From NCBI GenBank assembly GCA_964245345.1, contig CAXTMS010000040.1, positions 1 through 20,402 of the forward strand: DNA of 20,402 bases, written 5' to 3'. The translations under genes and the position numbers were made by a program. Every line of letters starts with the position of its first letter. Position 1 is the stretch's first letter. Below are positions 1 through 8,569 of the stretch, piece after piece. Source of the DNA: Lichenicola sp964245345 (GTDB taxonomy: Bacteria; Pseudomonadota; Alphaproteobacteria; Acetobacterales; Acetobacteraceae). The notes under the pieces are model-generated. The model worked only from the letters and a program-made list of their open reading frames with translations, ran no database searches and was not told the DNA's origin.

Positions 1-326
1 CCCCCGTCCTCGCCGGCCTCGCCGGCACCGCCGCCCTTCCCCTTGCCCGAGGGCGGACGCTGCAGGCGATCTCCCGGCGAGAACACCTTGTTTCCGGACA
101 GGACGACGTCGCGCACGCCGGAAGAGAACACCCGGTGCAGGCTCGGCTCGTGCAGCGCGTCGGACGGGATCGAGATCGCCCGCTCGTGCCCGACCTCGCG
201 CAGCTTGCCGGACGCGACCGCATCCCGTGCCGCACGTTGCACCGCCTCGCGTGCCCGGACCAGGACGCGCCTTCGGTTCTCCAGGTTCTTGCCGTGCGGG
301 TTGGGCCGGCGGTCGATGATGTCCAC
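1..326 (-). CDS. yeaH: YeaH/YhbH family protein (DUF444, UPF0229), 5' part
   Basis: The gene runs off the left edge; the first 108 residues are visible. They begin VDIIDRRPNPHGKNLENR and contain AISIPSDALHEPSLH, followed by a Gly/Lys-rich stretch. This matches the N-terminus of E. coli YeaH (IDRR..., then VSIPTDDISEP, then a Gly-rich linker). The start is a GTG; it is forced because an in-frame TGA lies two codons upstream. The gene sits 20 bp downstream of prkA on the same strand, the usual prkA-yeaH arrangement. Known of the family: a VWA-like domain (not in view) and a link with PrkA kinase and SpoVR in starvation and sporulation-type stress responses; the molecular activity is unknown. 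Co-transcription with prkA is inferred from the spacing. Confidence 0.85.
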   Translation of the reverse strand, partial: MDIIDRRPNPHGKNLENRRRVLVRAREAVQRAARDAVASGKLREVGHERAISIPSDALHEPSLHRVFSSGVRDVVLSGNKVFSPGDRLQRPPSGKGKGGGAGEAGEDG

Positions 327-346
327 GCCTCAGGCTGCCCCGCTCG

Positions 347-2293
347 TCAGGCCGACTGCTTGACGCGCATGTACCACTCGACCAGACGGCGCACCTGCCG
401 CTCGGTATATCCGCGTGCCACCATGCGCTCGACGAACTGGCCGTGCTTGGTTTCGGTGTCGCCGTCCTTCTTGGAGCCGAAGCTGATCACCGGCAGCAGG
501 TCCTCCACCTGGGAGAACATCCGCTTCTCGATCACGTCGCGGATCTTCTCGTAGGAGTTCCAGGACGGGTTGCGCCCGCCGTTGTTGGCGCGCGAGCGGA
601 GCGAGAACTTCACCACCTCGTTGCGGAAGTCCTTCGGGTTGGCGATGCCGGCCGGCTTCTCGATCTTGGTCAGCTCCGCGTTCAGCAGGTCGCGGCTCAT
701 CATCTGGCCGGTGTCGGGATCCTTGAAGTCCTGGTCCTCGATCCAGGCATCGGCGTAGTCGAGGTAGCGGTCGAACAGGTTCTGGCCGTAGTCGTGGTAG
801 CTTTCGAGATAGGCCTTCTGGATCTCGTTGCCGACGAACTCGGCATAGCGGCTGGCCAGCTCGGACTTCAGCACCGCGAGGTAGCCGGCCTCGACCTCCG
901 GCGGGAACTGCTCGCGTCGCACCGCCTGCTCGAGCACGTACATCAGGTGCACAGGATCGGCGGCGACCTCGCTGGGATCGTGGTTGAAGGCGGCGGAGAG
1001 GACCTTGAAGCCGAAACGGGTGGAGATGCCTTCCATGCCCTCGTCGACGCCGGCGGCGTCGCGATACTCCTGCATGGTCTTGGCCTTGGGGTCGGTCTCG
1101 CGGATGTTCTCGCCGTCATAGACCCGCATCTTGGCGTACTGCGTCGAGTTCGCGTGCGCCTTCAGTCGCGACAGCACCGCGAACCTCGCCAGCATCTCCA
1201 GCGTGTTGGGCGCGCACGGCGCCTCACCCAGGGCCGAGCTGCTGATCAGTTTCTCGTAGATGCGGGTCTCCTCGGTGACGCGCAGGCAGTACGGCACCTT
1301 GATCACGCAGACGCGGTCGAGGAAGGCCTCGTTGGTGCGGTTGTTGCGGAAGCTCTGCCATTCCGCCTCGTTGGAATGGGCCAGGATCATGCCGGTGAAC
1401 GGGATCGAGCCGATGTTCTCGGTGCCGACGTAGTTGCCCTCCTGCGTCGCGGTGAGCAGCGGGTGGAGCATCTTGATCGGCGCCTTGAACATCTCGACGA
1501 ACTCGAGCAGTCCCTGGTTGGCGCGGTTGAGGCCGCCGGAGAAGCCGTAGGCGTCGGGATCGTTCTGGCTGTGGGTCTCGAGCTGCCGGATGTCGACCTT
1601 GCCCACCAGTGCGGAAACGTCCTGGTTGTTGTCGTCGCCCGGCTCCGTCTTGGCGATGCCGATCTGGCGCAGCCTGGAGGGATGGAGCTTGACCACGCGG
1701 AAGCGCGACAGGTCGCCGTCGAATTCCTCCAGCCGCTTCAGCGCCCAGGGACTGGCGATGCCGGTCAACACGCGACGCGGGATGTTGTAGCGCTGCATCA
1801 GGCTGGGGCCCATGCGCTCCACGTCGAACAGGCCGAGCGGGCTTTCGAACACCGGGCTCAGCTGCCTCCCCGCCTTGAGCACGTAGATCGGCTCGCGCTC
1901 CATCAGGGTCTTGAGTCGCTCGCCGAGCGAGGATTTGCCTCCGCCGACGGGCCCAAGCAGATAAAGGATCTGCTTGCGCTCCTCCAGGCCCTGCGCGGCA
2001 TGACGGAAGAAGCCGACGATCCGCTCGATCGTCTCCTCCATGCCGTGAAAGTCGGAGAACGCCGGATAGGTCCGGATGGTGCGGTTCATGAACACGCGGG
2101 CAAGGCGCGTGTCCTTCGAGGTGTCGATCGGCACCGGCTCGCCGATCGCCTTGAGCATGCGTTCGGACGCACTCGCGTAGCAGGACGGGTCGGCGGCGCA
2201 CAGGTCGAGGTACTCGGCGAGGCTCATCTCGGTTTCGCGCCGCTCGTCTCGCATGGCGGTCGCAAGCGTGAACACGTCGTCGAGTGGCGCCAT
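347..2293 (-). CDS. prkA: PrkA family serine protein kinase (AAA+ ATPase)
   Basis: This 648-residue protein has the usual PrkA length. The N-terminus has the PrkA-type segment with SLAEYLDLCAADPSCYASA near residues 24-42. The Walker A loop GPVGGGKS is at 114-121 within an AAA+ domain, and the remainder matches the PrkA C-terminal region. The start ATG is preceded by a strong Shine-Dalgarno GGGGGAGA (minus strand, 2301-2308) at normal spacing, which fixes the start. Known of the family: cytoplasmic kinases (E. coli YeaG, Bacillus PrkA) reported to phosphorylate serine residues and, in some reports, to act as an AAA+ protease-like factor in stationary-phase and nitrogen-stress responses. The downstream neighbour is yeaH. 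Upstream is a 314-bp gap separating it from the MBL hydrolase, so it probably has its own promoter. Confidence 0.93.
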   Translation of the reverse strand: MAPLDDVFTLATAMRDERRETEMSLAEYLDLCAADPSCYASASERMLKAIGEPVPIDTSKDTRLARVFMNRTIRTYPAFSDFHGMEETIERIVGFFRHAAQGLEERKQILYLLGPVGGGKSSLGERLKTLMEREPIYVLKAGRQLSPVFESPLGLFDVERMGPSLMQRYNIPRRVLTGIASPWALKRLEEFDGDLSRFRVVKLHPSRLRQIGIAKTEPGDDNNQDVSALVGKVDIRQLETHSQNDPDAYGFSGGLNRANQGLLEFVEMFKAPIKMLHPLLTATQEGNYVGTENIGSIPFTGMILAHSNEAEWQSFRNNRTNEAFLDRVCVIKVPYCLRVTEETRIYEKLISSSALGEAPCAPNTLEMLARFAVLSRLKAHANSTQYAKMRVYDGENIRETDPKAKTMQEYRDAAGVDEGMEGISTRFGFKVLSAAFNHDPSEVAADPVHLMYVLEQAVRREQFPPEVEAGYLAVLKSELASRYAEFVGNEIQKAYLESYHDYGQNLFDRYLDYADAWIEDQDFKDPDTGQMMSRDLLNAELTKIEKPAGIANPKDFRNEVVKFSLRSRANNGGRNPSWNSYEKIRDVIEKRMFSQVEDLLPVISFGSKKDGDTETKHGQFVERMVARGYTERQVRRLVEWYMRVKQSA

Positions 2294-2607
2294 GCAGATC
2301 TCTCCCCCGAACCTTGGACGCCCCGCCTGACTCGCCGATCGCTACGCCCGGGCGGAGTTCATCCCGCTCCGTTCCGTGATCTCCTGTCAGGTCCTCCTGG
2401 AGCGGAGGCCGCGGCGGATAAGCGTTCCGGATGCCGGAAGCTTCCGTCCATGGTCGGGGCAACATCAACAATCTTGCGCGGCACGTCCGTCGAACCGCCG
2501 CCCTTGAAGGCTATCGCTGCCTCAACCTGCGATTCAACTAAATTGCAGGCCGCACTCTATGGATCGGACGGAGGTTGCGGGCTCGACACAGGCCAGCATC
2601 AGGCGAC
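2294..2607. other. Intergenic region, presumed prkA promoter region
   Basis: This 314-bp gap lies between the end of the MBL hydrolase gene and prkA, both on the minus strand. No convincing coding sequence, tRNA or T-tract terminator was seen, and no good sigma-70 or sigma-54 promoter could be assigned. The nearest candidate, TTGAAT and GATAGC spaced by 16 bp on the minus strand near 2505-2535, is weak. The only clear structure is a pair of overlapping inverted repeats at 2425-2445, listed separately. The prkA ribosome binding site is at 2301-2308. Confidence 0.5.
2425..2445. repeat. Overlapping short palindromes upstream of prkA
   Basis: Read on the plus strand, TTCCGG-ATG-CCGGAA (2425-2439) is a perfect 6-3-6 inverted repeat. 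It overlaps GGAAGCTTCC (2436-2445), a perfect 10-bp palindrome. They lie about 130-150 bp upstream of the prkA start. A dimeric regulator site is possible, but repeats this short arise by chance in GC-rich DNA. Confidence 0.3.
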
Positions 2608-3393
2608 CTAGGGCGACAGGATCATCCCGTCATGCGCCGCCTCGAACCCGGGCGGCAGGTTGGCGTGCAGCCACGCCCAGTCCATGTCGGTGCCCATGTG
2701 GGTCAGGATCGTGCGGCTGATCCCGAGCTGCCCTGCCCACCGCTTGACCAGAGCGAGATCGGCATGTGCCGGGTGCGGCGCGCGCTGGAAGCAGTCGACC
2801 AGCCAGATGCGTGTGCCGGCCAGCACCGACAGGGCCACGTCGTCGAGCCCGACCACGTCGGTCGAGTAGCTGAAGTTGCCGATGCGGAAGCCCAGCGTGG
2901 TGCCGCTGCCGTGCACCTGCTCGAACAGCAGGAAGCTGCTGCCGGCGATCTCGACGGTGGTGCCCGCTTCCACCGGGCGCGACAGCATGACCGGTCGGTA
3001 GAAGCCCGGAGGCGACCAGGGCCGGAACGCGTAGCGGAAGCGGGACTCGATTTCGGCCAGCACCTGCTCGGTGCCGAACGCCTCGATCGGGCGGTCGAGG
3101 ATGCGGTTCAGGCTGCGCACCTCGTCCAGGCCGGCCACGTGATCGGCATGGGCGTGGGTGTAGAAAAGGGCGTCGATCCGCCCGATGCCGGTCGAGAGCA
3201 GCTGGGTCCGGAGGTCGGGCGAGGTGTCCACGAGCACGCGGCCGCCGTTCGTGCCCTCGATCACGATCGACGAGCGGCTGCGCCGGTTGCGCGGCTCTCC
3301 CGGATCGCACGCGCCCCAGTCGCCCTGCCCGTCCGGGCCGCCCAGCATCGGCACGCCGGCGGAGCCGCCGCATCCCAGGATGATGACGCGCAC
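2608..3393 (-). CDS. MBL-fold metallohydrolase (PhnP-like)
   Basis: The 261-residue protein begins with a beta-strand and a glycine-rich turn, GCGGSAGVPMLGG (8-19). The metallo-beta-lactamase metal-binding motif HAHADH is at 80-85. A later THMGTDMD near the C-terminus supplies another metal-ligand His, as in the PhnP/phosphodiesterase-like branch. Known of the family: two-metal hydrolases often acting on phosphodiesters or cyclic phosphates; the true substrate here cannot be read from sequence. The start codon is GTG, 5 bp after the stop of the TatD gene, with AAGGCGG as a ribosome binding site inside the end of that gene. It is the last gene of the eight-gene array, and a TatD-MBL pair downstream of metG is common in alphaproteobacteria. 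Confidence 0.85.
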   Translation of the reverse strand: MRVIILGCGGSAGVPMLGGPDGQGDWGACDPGEPRNRRSRSSIVIEGTNGGRVLVDTSPDLRTQLLSTGIGRIDALFYTHAHADHVAGLDEVRSLNRILDRPIEAFGTEQVLAEIESRFRYAFRPWSPPGFYRPVMLSRPVEAGTTVEIAGSSFLLFEQVHGSGTTLGFRIGNFSYSTDVVGLDDVALSVLAGTRIWLVDCFQRAPHPAHADLALVKRWAGQLGISRTILTHMGTDMDWAWLHANLPPGFEAAHDGMILSP

Positions 3394-3398
3394 CGGCG

Positions 3399-4184
3399 CT
3401 ATCCCGCCTTGCTGAACAGGCGGCGGAAGTTCGTGGTGGTGAGGGCGCCGAGTGCCTCGTTTCCGATGCCGCGGACGCCGGCGAGCACGGAAGCGGTGTG
3501 GGCGACGAAGGAGGGCTCGTTGCGCCTGCCGCGCTTGGGGGCCGGCGCGAGAAAGGGCGCGTCGGTTTCCACCAGCAGGCGGTCGGCCGGGACCTGTTCC
3601 GCGATCCGCCGCAGCTCCGTGGACCTGGGAAAGGTCAGGATGCCGGAGAAGCTGACATAGCCGCCAAGCGACAAGGCCGTTCGCGCCAGCGCCTCGCCCG
3701 AGCTGAAGCAGTGCAGCACGAAGCGGAACGGGCCGCCGGCCTCGTGCTCCTCCGCCAGGATTGCCGCCACGTCGGCATCGGCCTCCCGGGCGTGGATGAC
3801 GAGCGGCAGGTCGGCCATCCTGGCTGCGCGGAGGTGCGCCCTGAAGCTGGCCTGCTGCAGCGGCCGCACCGCCTGTTCGCCGTGGAAGTAGTCGAGACCC
3901 GACTCGCCGATGCCGATGATTTCCGGTGCGGAAGCCAGGGTTGCCAGCTGGTCCGGATCCGGCACCGCTTCATCTGCCACGTGGTCCGGATGAGTGCCGA
4001 TCGTGCACCACACAGCGAGCTCCGGACGGGTGTGCGAAGTCAGGCGGCGGTTCAACGGTGCCGCCGACAGGCGGGTGCCGATGGTCACCATTCCGCACAA
4101 GCCGGCGGCCTGCGCCCGGTTCAGCAGCGCGTCGAGCTCGTCCTCGGGAAAATGGTCGAGGTGGCAATGGCTGTCGATCAGCAT
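3399..4184 (-). CDS. TatD family hydrolase (metal-dependent DNase)
   Basis: The 261-residue length is typical of TatD. The metal-binding motif DSHCHLD (4-10) supplies H6 and H8. GIGESGLDYF contains E94, IHARE contains H131, LHCFSS contains H158, and LLVETDAPFLAP contains D208; together these are the full set of TatD metal ligands in the expected order. Known of the family: cytoplasmic TIM-barrel 3'-5' exonucleases or DNases acting on single-stranded DNA or RNA; the E. coli homologue YcfH is also encoded downstream of tmk-holB. The start ATG is 3 bp after the metG stop, so it is probably translated from the same transcript. The precise substrate is unknown. Confidence 0.9.
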   Translation of the reverse strand: MLIDSHCHLDHFPEDELDALLNRAQAAGLCGMVTIGTRLSAAPLNRRLTSHTRPELAVWCTIGTHPDHVADEAVPDPDQLATLASAPEIIGIGESGLDYFHGEQAVRPLQQASFRAHLRAARMADLPLVIHAREADADVAAILAEEHEAGGPFRFVLHCFSSGEALARTALSLGGYVSFSGILTFPRSTELRRIAEQVPADRLLVETDAPFLAPAPKRGRRNEPSFVAHTASVLAGVRGIGNEALGALTTTNFRRLFSKAG

Positions 4185-4187
4185 GCG

Positions 4188-5735
4188 TCAGCCCGCACCG
4201 GCCAGGGCGGGCTCGACATGTCTGGGAAAGATGCCCTGAGGCGGCGGCAGCAACGAGCCCGCCCCAAGCGGAACGGCAAGGGCCATGAAGCTGCGACCGG
4301 CAGCTGGAACGCCAAGCTGATCGAGAAGCTGGTTCATCGTGCCAGGCATGAACGGCTGCAGCACCGTAGCGACCTGCCTCAGAACGTCGACCAGCACGCG
4401 GAGCACGCTGCCCATGCGCTCCGGATCGGTTTTCCTCAGGGCCCAGGGCGCCTGGCGGTCGATATAGGCGTTGCTCGCCCGCACCACCTTCCAGATCTCC
4501 TCCAGCGCTTCGTGCAGCGCTTGCCGCTCGATCAGGCTGCGCAGTCCTTCGACGAGGCCGTCCGCCTGCGCCAGCAGCGCGGCATCCTCCGCGGTGGCGT
4601 TTCCTTTCGGTGGCAGGCGGCCGTCGCAGTTGCGCGCGATCTGCGTCAGGGTCCGCTGCGCCAGGTTGCCGAGGTCGTTGGCGAGCTCGACGTTCAGGCG
4701 CGAGATCAGCGCGCGCCGGCTGAAGTCGCCGTCGCCGCCGAACGGCACCTCGCGGAGCAGGAAGTAGCGAACGGGATCGACCCCGAACTCGGCGGCAAGC
4801 GCACGCGGCTCGACCACGTTGCCGACCGACTTGCTCATCTTCTCGCCGTCCGCGGTCCACCAGCCGTTGGCGAACACCCGGCGCGGCAGCTCGATGCCGG
4901 CGGCCATCAGGAAGGCCGGCCAGAACACGGCGTGGAAGCGGATGATCTCCTTGCCGACCAGGTGGAGGTCGGCCGGCCAGAACCGCCACAGCGGTCCGTC
5001 CTGATCGGGATAGCCAAGGGCGCTGATGTAGTTCACCAGCGCGTCCCACCATACGTAGATCACGTGGTCGGGGTCGTCCGGCACCGGCACCCCCCAGCGG
5101 AAGCTGGTGCGGCTGATCGACAAGTCCTTCAGCCCCTGCCGGACGAAGCTCAGCACTTCGTTGCGCCGGCCCGGTGGCCCGATGAAGTCCGGGTTGGCGT
5201 CATAGAAGGCGAGCAGCCGCTCCTGCCAGGCCGACAGCCGGAAGAAGTAGGACGGTTCCGTGACCCACTGCACCGGCGCGCCGCTTGGTGCGACCCGGGT
5301 GCCATCGGCGCGCAGCACCAGCTCGTCCTCGCCGTAGAAGCTTTCATCGCGGGTGGCGTACCAGCCCTCGTAGGCGCCGAGATAGATGTGGCCGGCCTGC
5401 TGCAGGCGGCGCCACAGCGCAGCGCAGGCCTGAAGGTGTCGAGGCTCGGTGGTGCGGATGAAGTCGTCGAACGACACGTTCATGGCGCGCGCCATGGCTT
5501 GGAAATCGGCGGACACGCGGTCGACGAAGTCCTGGGTGTCCACGCCCGCAGCCAGGGCGGCCTGCTCGACCTTCTGGCCGTGCTCGTCGGTGCCGGTCAG
5601 GAAGAACACGTCGTGCCCGTCGAGGCGGTGCCAGCGGGCGATCACGTCGGCGGCGATCGACGTATAGGCGTGTCCGACATGCGGCGCGCCGTTCACGTAG
5701 TAGATCGGGGTGGTGATGGTGTAGCGCCGTGTCAT
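4188..5735 (-). CDS. metG: Methionine--tRNA ligase
   Basis: This class I aminoacyl-tRNA synthetase charges tRNA-Met with methionine in the cytoplasm. The HIGH-like motif is HVGH at 19-22 in a typical N-terminus (TTPIYYVNGAPHVGH), FLTGTDEHGQKVEQAA follows, and KMSKS is at 299-303. The alpha-helical anticodon-binding domain follows. The protein is 515 residues, the short form without the C-terminal tRNA-binding dimerisation domain of E. coli MetG, which is normal in alphaproteobacteria. The insert between the two catalytic halves has no zinc-knuckle cysteines. The start overlaps the holB stop by 4 bp (ATGA), indicating translational coupling. Confidence 0.97.
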   Translation of the reverse strand: MTRRYTITTPIYYVNGAPHVGHAYTSIAADVIARWHRLDGHDVFFLTGTDEHGQKVEQAALAAGVDTQDFVDRVSADFQAMARAMNVSFDDFIRTTEPRHLQACAALWRRLQQAGHIYLGAYEGWYATRDESFYGEDELVLRADGTRVAPSGAPVQWVTEPSYFFRLSAWQERLLAFYDANPDFIGPPGRRNEVLSFVRQGLKDLSISRTSFRWGVPVPDDPDHVIYVWWDALVNYISALGYPDQDGPLWRFWPADLHLVGKEIIRFHAVFWPAFLMAAGIELPRRVFANGWWTADGEKMSKSVGNVVEPRALAAEFGVDPVRYFLLREVPFGGDGDFSRRALISRLNVELANDLGNLAQRTLTQIARNCDGRLPPKGNATAEDAALLAQADGLVEGLRSLIERQALHEALEEIWKVVRASNAYIDRQAPWALRKTDPERMGSVLRVLVDVLRQVATVLQPFMPGTMNQLLDQLGVPAAGRSFMALAVPLGAGSLLPPPQGIFPRHVEPALAGAG

Positions 5736-6706
5736 CGCTCGCTCAGCAGGCTCAGGCTCGACAGCAGCGCCTGCCTCTTGTCCAGGTTGAACCGTTCCGC
5801 CTCGATCCGGATGCGATGGAGATCCTGCCAGATGGCAGGCCAGTCGGTTCCGGAGCCAAGGCCGCCATGACGGGTTGTCTTTCGTGTCCTTTCCGATATG
5901 GCATCGCCGAGCAGCGCAAGAAAGGTCGCGAAGCCCTGTTCCTTGCGCAGGATGCGCTCAGCCAGCTCATAGCCGGCAACACCGGACGCGCCGCGATCCA
6001 AGAGACCGCGTATCAGCTCCGCCATGGCGATGCCGTCCTCGCCTGCCAACTCGACGGCGCGTCCCGGCGCACCGTGGGCGAGGTCGGCCAGCAGGCCGCG
6101 GCTCGCCTCCTCCTCTTCCGGCAGCAGCCGCTCCAGCGCCAGCATCATCTGCGGCCGGTCGAGCGGAGCCAGGCGCAGCAGGCGGCACCGGCTGCGTATG
6201 GTGGGGAGCAGCCGCCCCGGGGTGCTGCTGACCAGGACCAGCACGGCGCGCGGCGGCGGCTCTTCCAGGATCTTGAGCAGCGCGTTGCCGGCGTGCCGGT
6301 TCAGGAGGTCGGCGTCATCCAGGATCACCACCCTCCAACCGCCTTCGGCGGCCGTGCGGCGAAGGAAGTCGCCGATCGGCCGCACGTCGTCGGCGACAAT
6401 CTCCGTCCGGTGTCGCTGGCGCTTCTCGTCGAAGGAGCGGCCGATCGCCAACAGGTCGGCATGGGTGCCGGCGGCCACCCGCCGGAACACCGGATCGGTG
6501 TCGGCAACCTCAAGCCGGGTTCCCGGGCAACCGGCAAGCAGCCAGCGGGCGAAGCGGAACGCCAGGGTCGCCTTGCCGATCCCCTTCGGGCCTGTGATCA
6601 GCCAGGCATGATGCAGCCGCCCTGCCGCGGCTTCGGCAACCAGCGTCGCCTCCGCCGCCTCGTGTCCCGCCAGCCACCCCTGCCCGCCCGGCGTGAGTGC
6701 GATCAT
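5732..6706 (-). CDS. holB: DNA polymerase III subunit delta' (clamp loader)
   Basis: This 324-residue AAA+ clamp-loader subunit keeps an intact P-loop-like motif, GPKGIGKAT at 39-47, after the HHAWLITGPKG segment typical of delta'. A later LLKILEEPPP matches the conserved delta'/gamma box, followed by a region resembling sensor 1. The four-cysteine zinc module seen in E. coli HolB is absent; the equivalent region reads DPVFRRVAAGTHADLL, which I recall as common in alphaproteobacteria. Known role: part of the complex that loads the beta sliding clamp on DNA. The start overlaps the tmk stop by 4 bp and the stop overlaps the metG start by 4 bp. The tmk-holB order is conserved across many bacteria. 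Confidence 0.95.
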   Translation of the reverse strand: MIALTPGGQGWLAGHEAAEATLVAEAAAGRLHHAWLITGPKGIGKATLAFRFARWLLAGCPGTRLEVADTDPVFRRVAAGTHADLLAIGRSFDEKRQRHRTEIVADDVRPIGDFLRRTAAEGGWRVVILDDADLLNRHAGNALLKILEEPPPRAVLVLVSSTPGRLLPTIRSRCRLLRLAPLDRPQMMLALERLLPEEEEASRGLLADLAHGAPGRAVELAGEDGIAMAELIRGLLDRGASGVAGYELAERILRKEQGFATFLALLGDAISERTRKTTRHGGLGSGTDWPAIWQDLHRIRIEAERFNLDKRQALLSSLSLLSER

Positions 6707-7332
6707 CGACCGAGGCGCTCTTCGACCCTGTCCAGCAGCGCCCGATGCACCCCCTCCACATCACCAGCCGCGTCGATGGTCACGATGCGCTCCGGTGCCG
6801 TCCGCGCGATCTGCCGGAACCCGTCGGCGACGCGCCGGTGGAATGCCTCGTCCAGGCGCTCGTAGCGATCCGGATCACGGCCACGACGTGTCAGCCTTTG
6901 CCGCGCCAGCTCCCGCGGCAGGTCAAGCAGCAGCGTCAGGTCCGGCGTCAAGGGTGTCAGCGCGATCAGGTCTCGGATGAAGGTGAGAGGCCCAGCCTCG
7001 CCCATGCCGAGCCCGAATCCCTGGTAGGCCAGCGTCGAGTCGAAGAACCTGTCGCAGATCACCAGCCGCCCTTCGGCAAGCGCTGGAACGATGGTATGCT
7101 CGACATGGTCGAACCGTGCCGCGAAGTGCACGAGGATCTCCGCGCGCAGGCCGAGCCCGTGGTCGCCCTCAAGCAGCAGCGACCGGAGCCGCTCGGCGCC
7201 CGCAGCGCCACCTGGCTCCCTGGTATGCAGCACCCTGTGGCTGTTCTTCGCCAGCCGGTCGGCGAGCAGGCGAGCCTGGGTGGATTTGCCTGCTCCCTCG
7301 CCGCCCTCGAGCGTGACGAACAACCCGCTCAC
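6703..7332 (-). CDS. tmk: dTMP kinase (thymidylate kinase)
   Basis: This enzyme phosphorylates dTMP to dTDP with ATP in dTTP synthesis. The P-loop GGEGAGKST is at 10-18, the DRF motif with substrate-binding residues is DRFFDSTLAYQG at 94-105, and an Arg-rich LID segment RLTRRGRDPDRYE follows. The length is 209 residues, standard for the family. The reading frame stays open upstream to about 7575, but similarity starts only at SGLFVTLEGGEG. I therefore choose the GTG whose codon overlaps the stop of the carboxypeptidase gene by 4 bp (GTGA). The 3' end overlaps holB in the same way. Confidence 0.96.
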   Translation of the reverse strand: MSGLFVTLEGGEGAGKSTQARLLADRLAKNSHRVLHTREPGGAAGAERLRSLLLEGDHGLGLRAEILVHFAARFDHVEHTIVPALAEGRLVICDRFFDSTLAYQGFGLGMGEAGPLTFIRDLIALTPLTPDLTLLLDLPRELARQRLTRRGRDPDRYERLDEAFHRRVADGFRQIARTAPERIVTIDAAGDVEGVHRALLDRVEERLGR

Positions 7333-8567
7333 GAGCCGCCCACGAAGTGGTCGAGCACGGCGACGGCGCGGGCCGGAAGGCTCTTGCGCTCCACCGCAGC
7401 GGCCGCGACCAGCGGAACCTGGATGTCGGCGACCGACGCCCCGGAGATGGTGATCTGGCCGATCTGCTGTCCGGCCCGGATCGGCGCGGGTATCGGAGCC
7501 TGATAATCCAGCGCCACCTTCACCCGGTTCTGCCAGCCGTGCGGAACCGTCACCAGCAGATCGGCGGGAGCACACAGCGGAACAACCGCCGCCACGCCGA
7601 GCCAGACCGGTGCCGTCCCCAGCGGCTGGTTGCGGGTCAGCAGGTGCACGTTCTCGAAGTTGGCGAACGCCCAGCTCAGCAGCCGCTCGCCTTCAACGGC
7701 ACGGGCCTGGGAAGAAGGCAGCCCGTTGATCACCTCGATGATCCGGTTGCCGTTCCGTTCCGAGCTGACGCACAGCCCGAAGCCGCCGGCATCGGTGTGG
7801 CCGGTCTTCAGGCCATCGGCCAGCCCCTTGTCGACGAGGACGTTGCGGTTACCCTGGTTGATGTTGTTGAACTTGTAGTCCTTCTCCGAGAAGAAGTGGT
7901 AGTCGTCGGGGAAGTCGGCGATGAGGTGGCGAGCCAAGGTGGCGATGTCGCGCGCCGACATCAGATGGTCCGGATCCGGCCAGCCCGTGGCGTTCCGGAA
8001 CTGCGTGTTCGTCATGCCCAGCGTCCTGGCCATGGCATTCATCTGCGCGACGAACTGCTCCTCGGATCCGGAAATGCCCTCCGCCAGCACGATGCAGGCG
8101 TCGTTGCCCGACTGGATGAGCATGCCGCGGATCAGGTCGGCGACGGAGACCTGGGCACCCAGCGGCACGAACATCTTCGAGCCTTGCATCCGCCAGGCCT
8201 TCTCGCTGACCGGCAGCATCTGGTCGAGGTGCAGTCGCCCCGACTTCAGCATGCCGAACACGAGGTAGGCGGTCATCAGCTTGGTCAGCGACGACGGCGG
8301 CATGCGCTCGTCCGCCGCCTTCTGCAGCAGGACGGCTCCGGTCTGGAAGTCGCTGATGAAGGCCCAGCGGGCCTCGGTATCGAGCGGCCCGACCGGCGTG
8401 TCGGCAGCCGTTCCGGCTGAGCCGGACGGCACGTCCGCTACGGCAGGACCGGCCAGCAGCTTGGCGGCGCGATGCGGACGCGCGACCGCGATCCCGGTTG
8501 CGAGGAACGAAGGAAGCGCCAGGCTTCCGGCACCGGTCAGCAAAAGCCGTCTGCTAGGCACTGGCAT
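7329..8567 (-). CDS. D-alanyl-D-alanine carboxypeptidase (penicillin-binding protein, S11 family)
   Basis: This low-molecular-weight PBP trims the terminal D-Ala from peptidoglycan pentapeptides in the periplasm. The three active-site motifs are all present: SxxK as SLTK with S93 nucleophile, SGN at 153-155, and KTG at 254-256. The C-terminal half has the DacA-type beta domain. The N-terminus (MPVPSRRLLLTG, then a hydrophobic stretch) is a signal peptide with two arginines, so Tat export is possible. Length from the chosen ATG is 412 residues. An upstream in-frame extension to 8777 is rejected because it runs into the rlpA-like gene; the chosen ATG is 2 bp after that gene's stop. It is encoded with a transglycosylase and an RlpA protein, fitting a cell-wall remodelling role. 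Confidence 0.93.
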   Translation of the reverse strand: MPVPSRRLLLTGAGSLALPSFLATGIAVARPHRAAKLLAGPAVADVPSGSAGTAADTPVGPLDTEARWAFISDFQTGAVLLQKAADERMPPSSLTKLMTAYLVFGMLKSGRLHLDQMLPVSEKAWRMQGSKMFVPLGAQVSVADLIRGMLIQSGNDACIVLAEGISGSEEQFVAQMNAMARTLGMTNTQFRNATGWPDPDHLMSARDIATLARHLIADFPDDYHFFSEKDYKFNNINQGNRNVLVDKGLADGLKTGHTDAGGFGLCVSSERNGNRIIEVINGLPSSQARAVEGERLLSWAFANFENVHLLTRNQPLGTAPVWLGVAAVVPLCAPADLLVTVPHGWQNRVKVALDYQAPIPAPIRAGQQIGQITISGASVADIQVPLVAAAAVERKSLPARAVAVLDHFVGGS

Positions 8568-8569
8568 CC

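Noticed and set aside
1224..2471. 415-codon minus-strand frame overlapping prkA in another phase
   Set aside because: Arg/Pro-rich shadow translation of prkA; no motifs or ribosome binding site.
443..2611. 722-codon open frame on the plus strand across prkA
   Set aside because: It is antisense to a clearly recognisable PrkA kinase; the translation is low-complexity and rich in Val, Leu, His, Arg and Gly without known motifs. Long antisense frames are common in GC-rich DNA.
3498..5870. 790-codon open frame on the plus strand across the TatD and metG genes
   Set aside because: It is antisense to two genes with complete catalytic motifs, and its translation shows no recognisable domain.
7333..7575. 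Upstream in-frame extension of tmk
   Set aside because: The extension lies inside the carboxypeptidase gene and has no similarity; the GTG in the 4-bp overlap gives a normal-length kinase.
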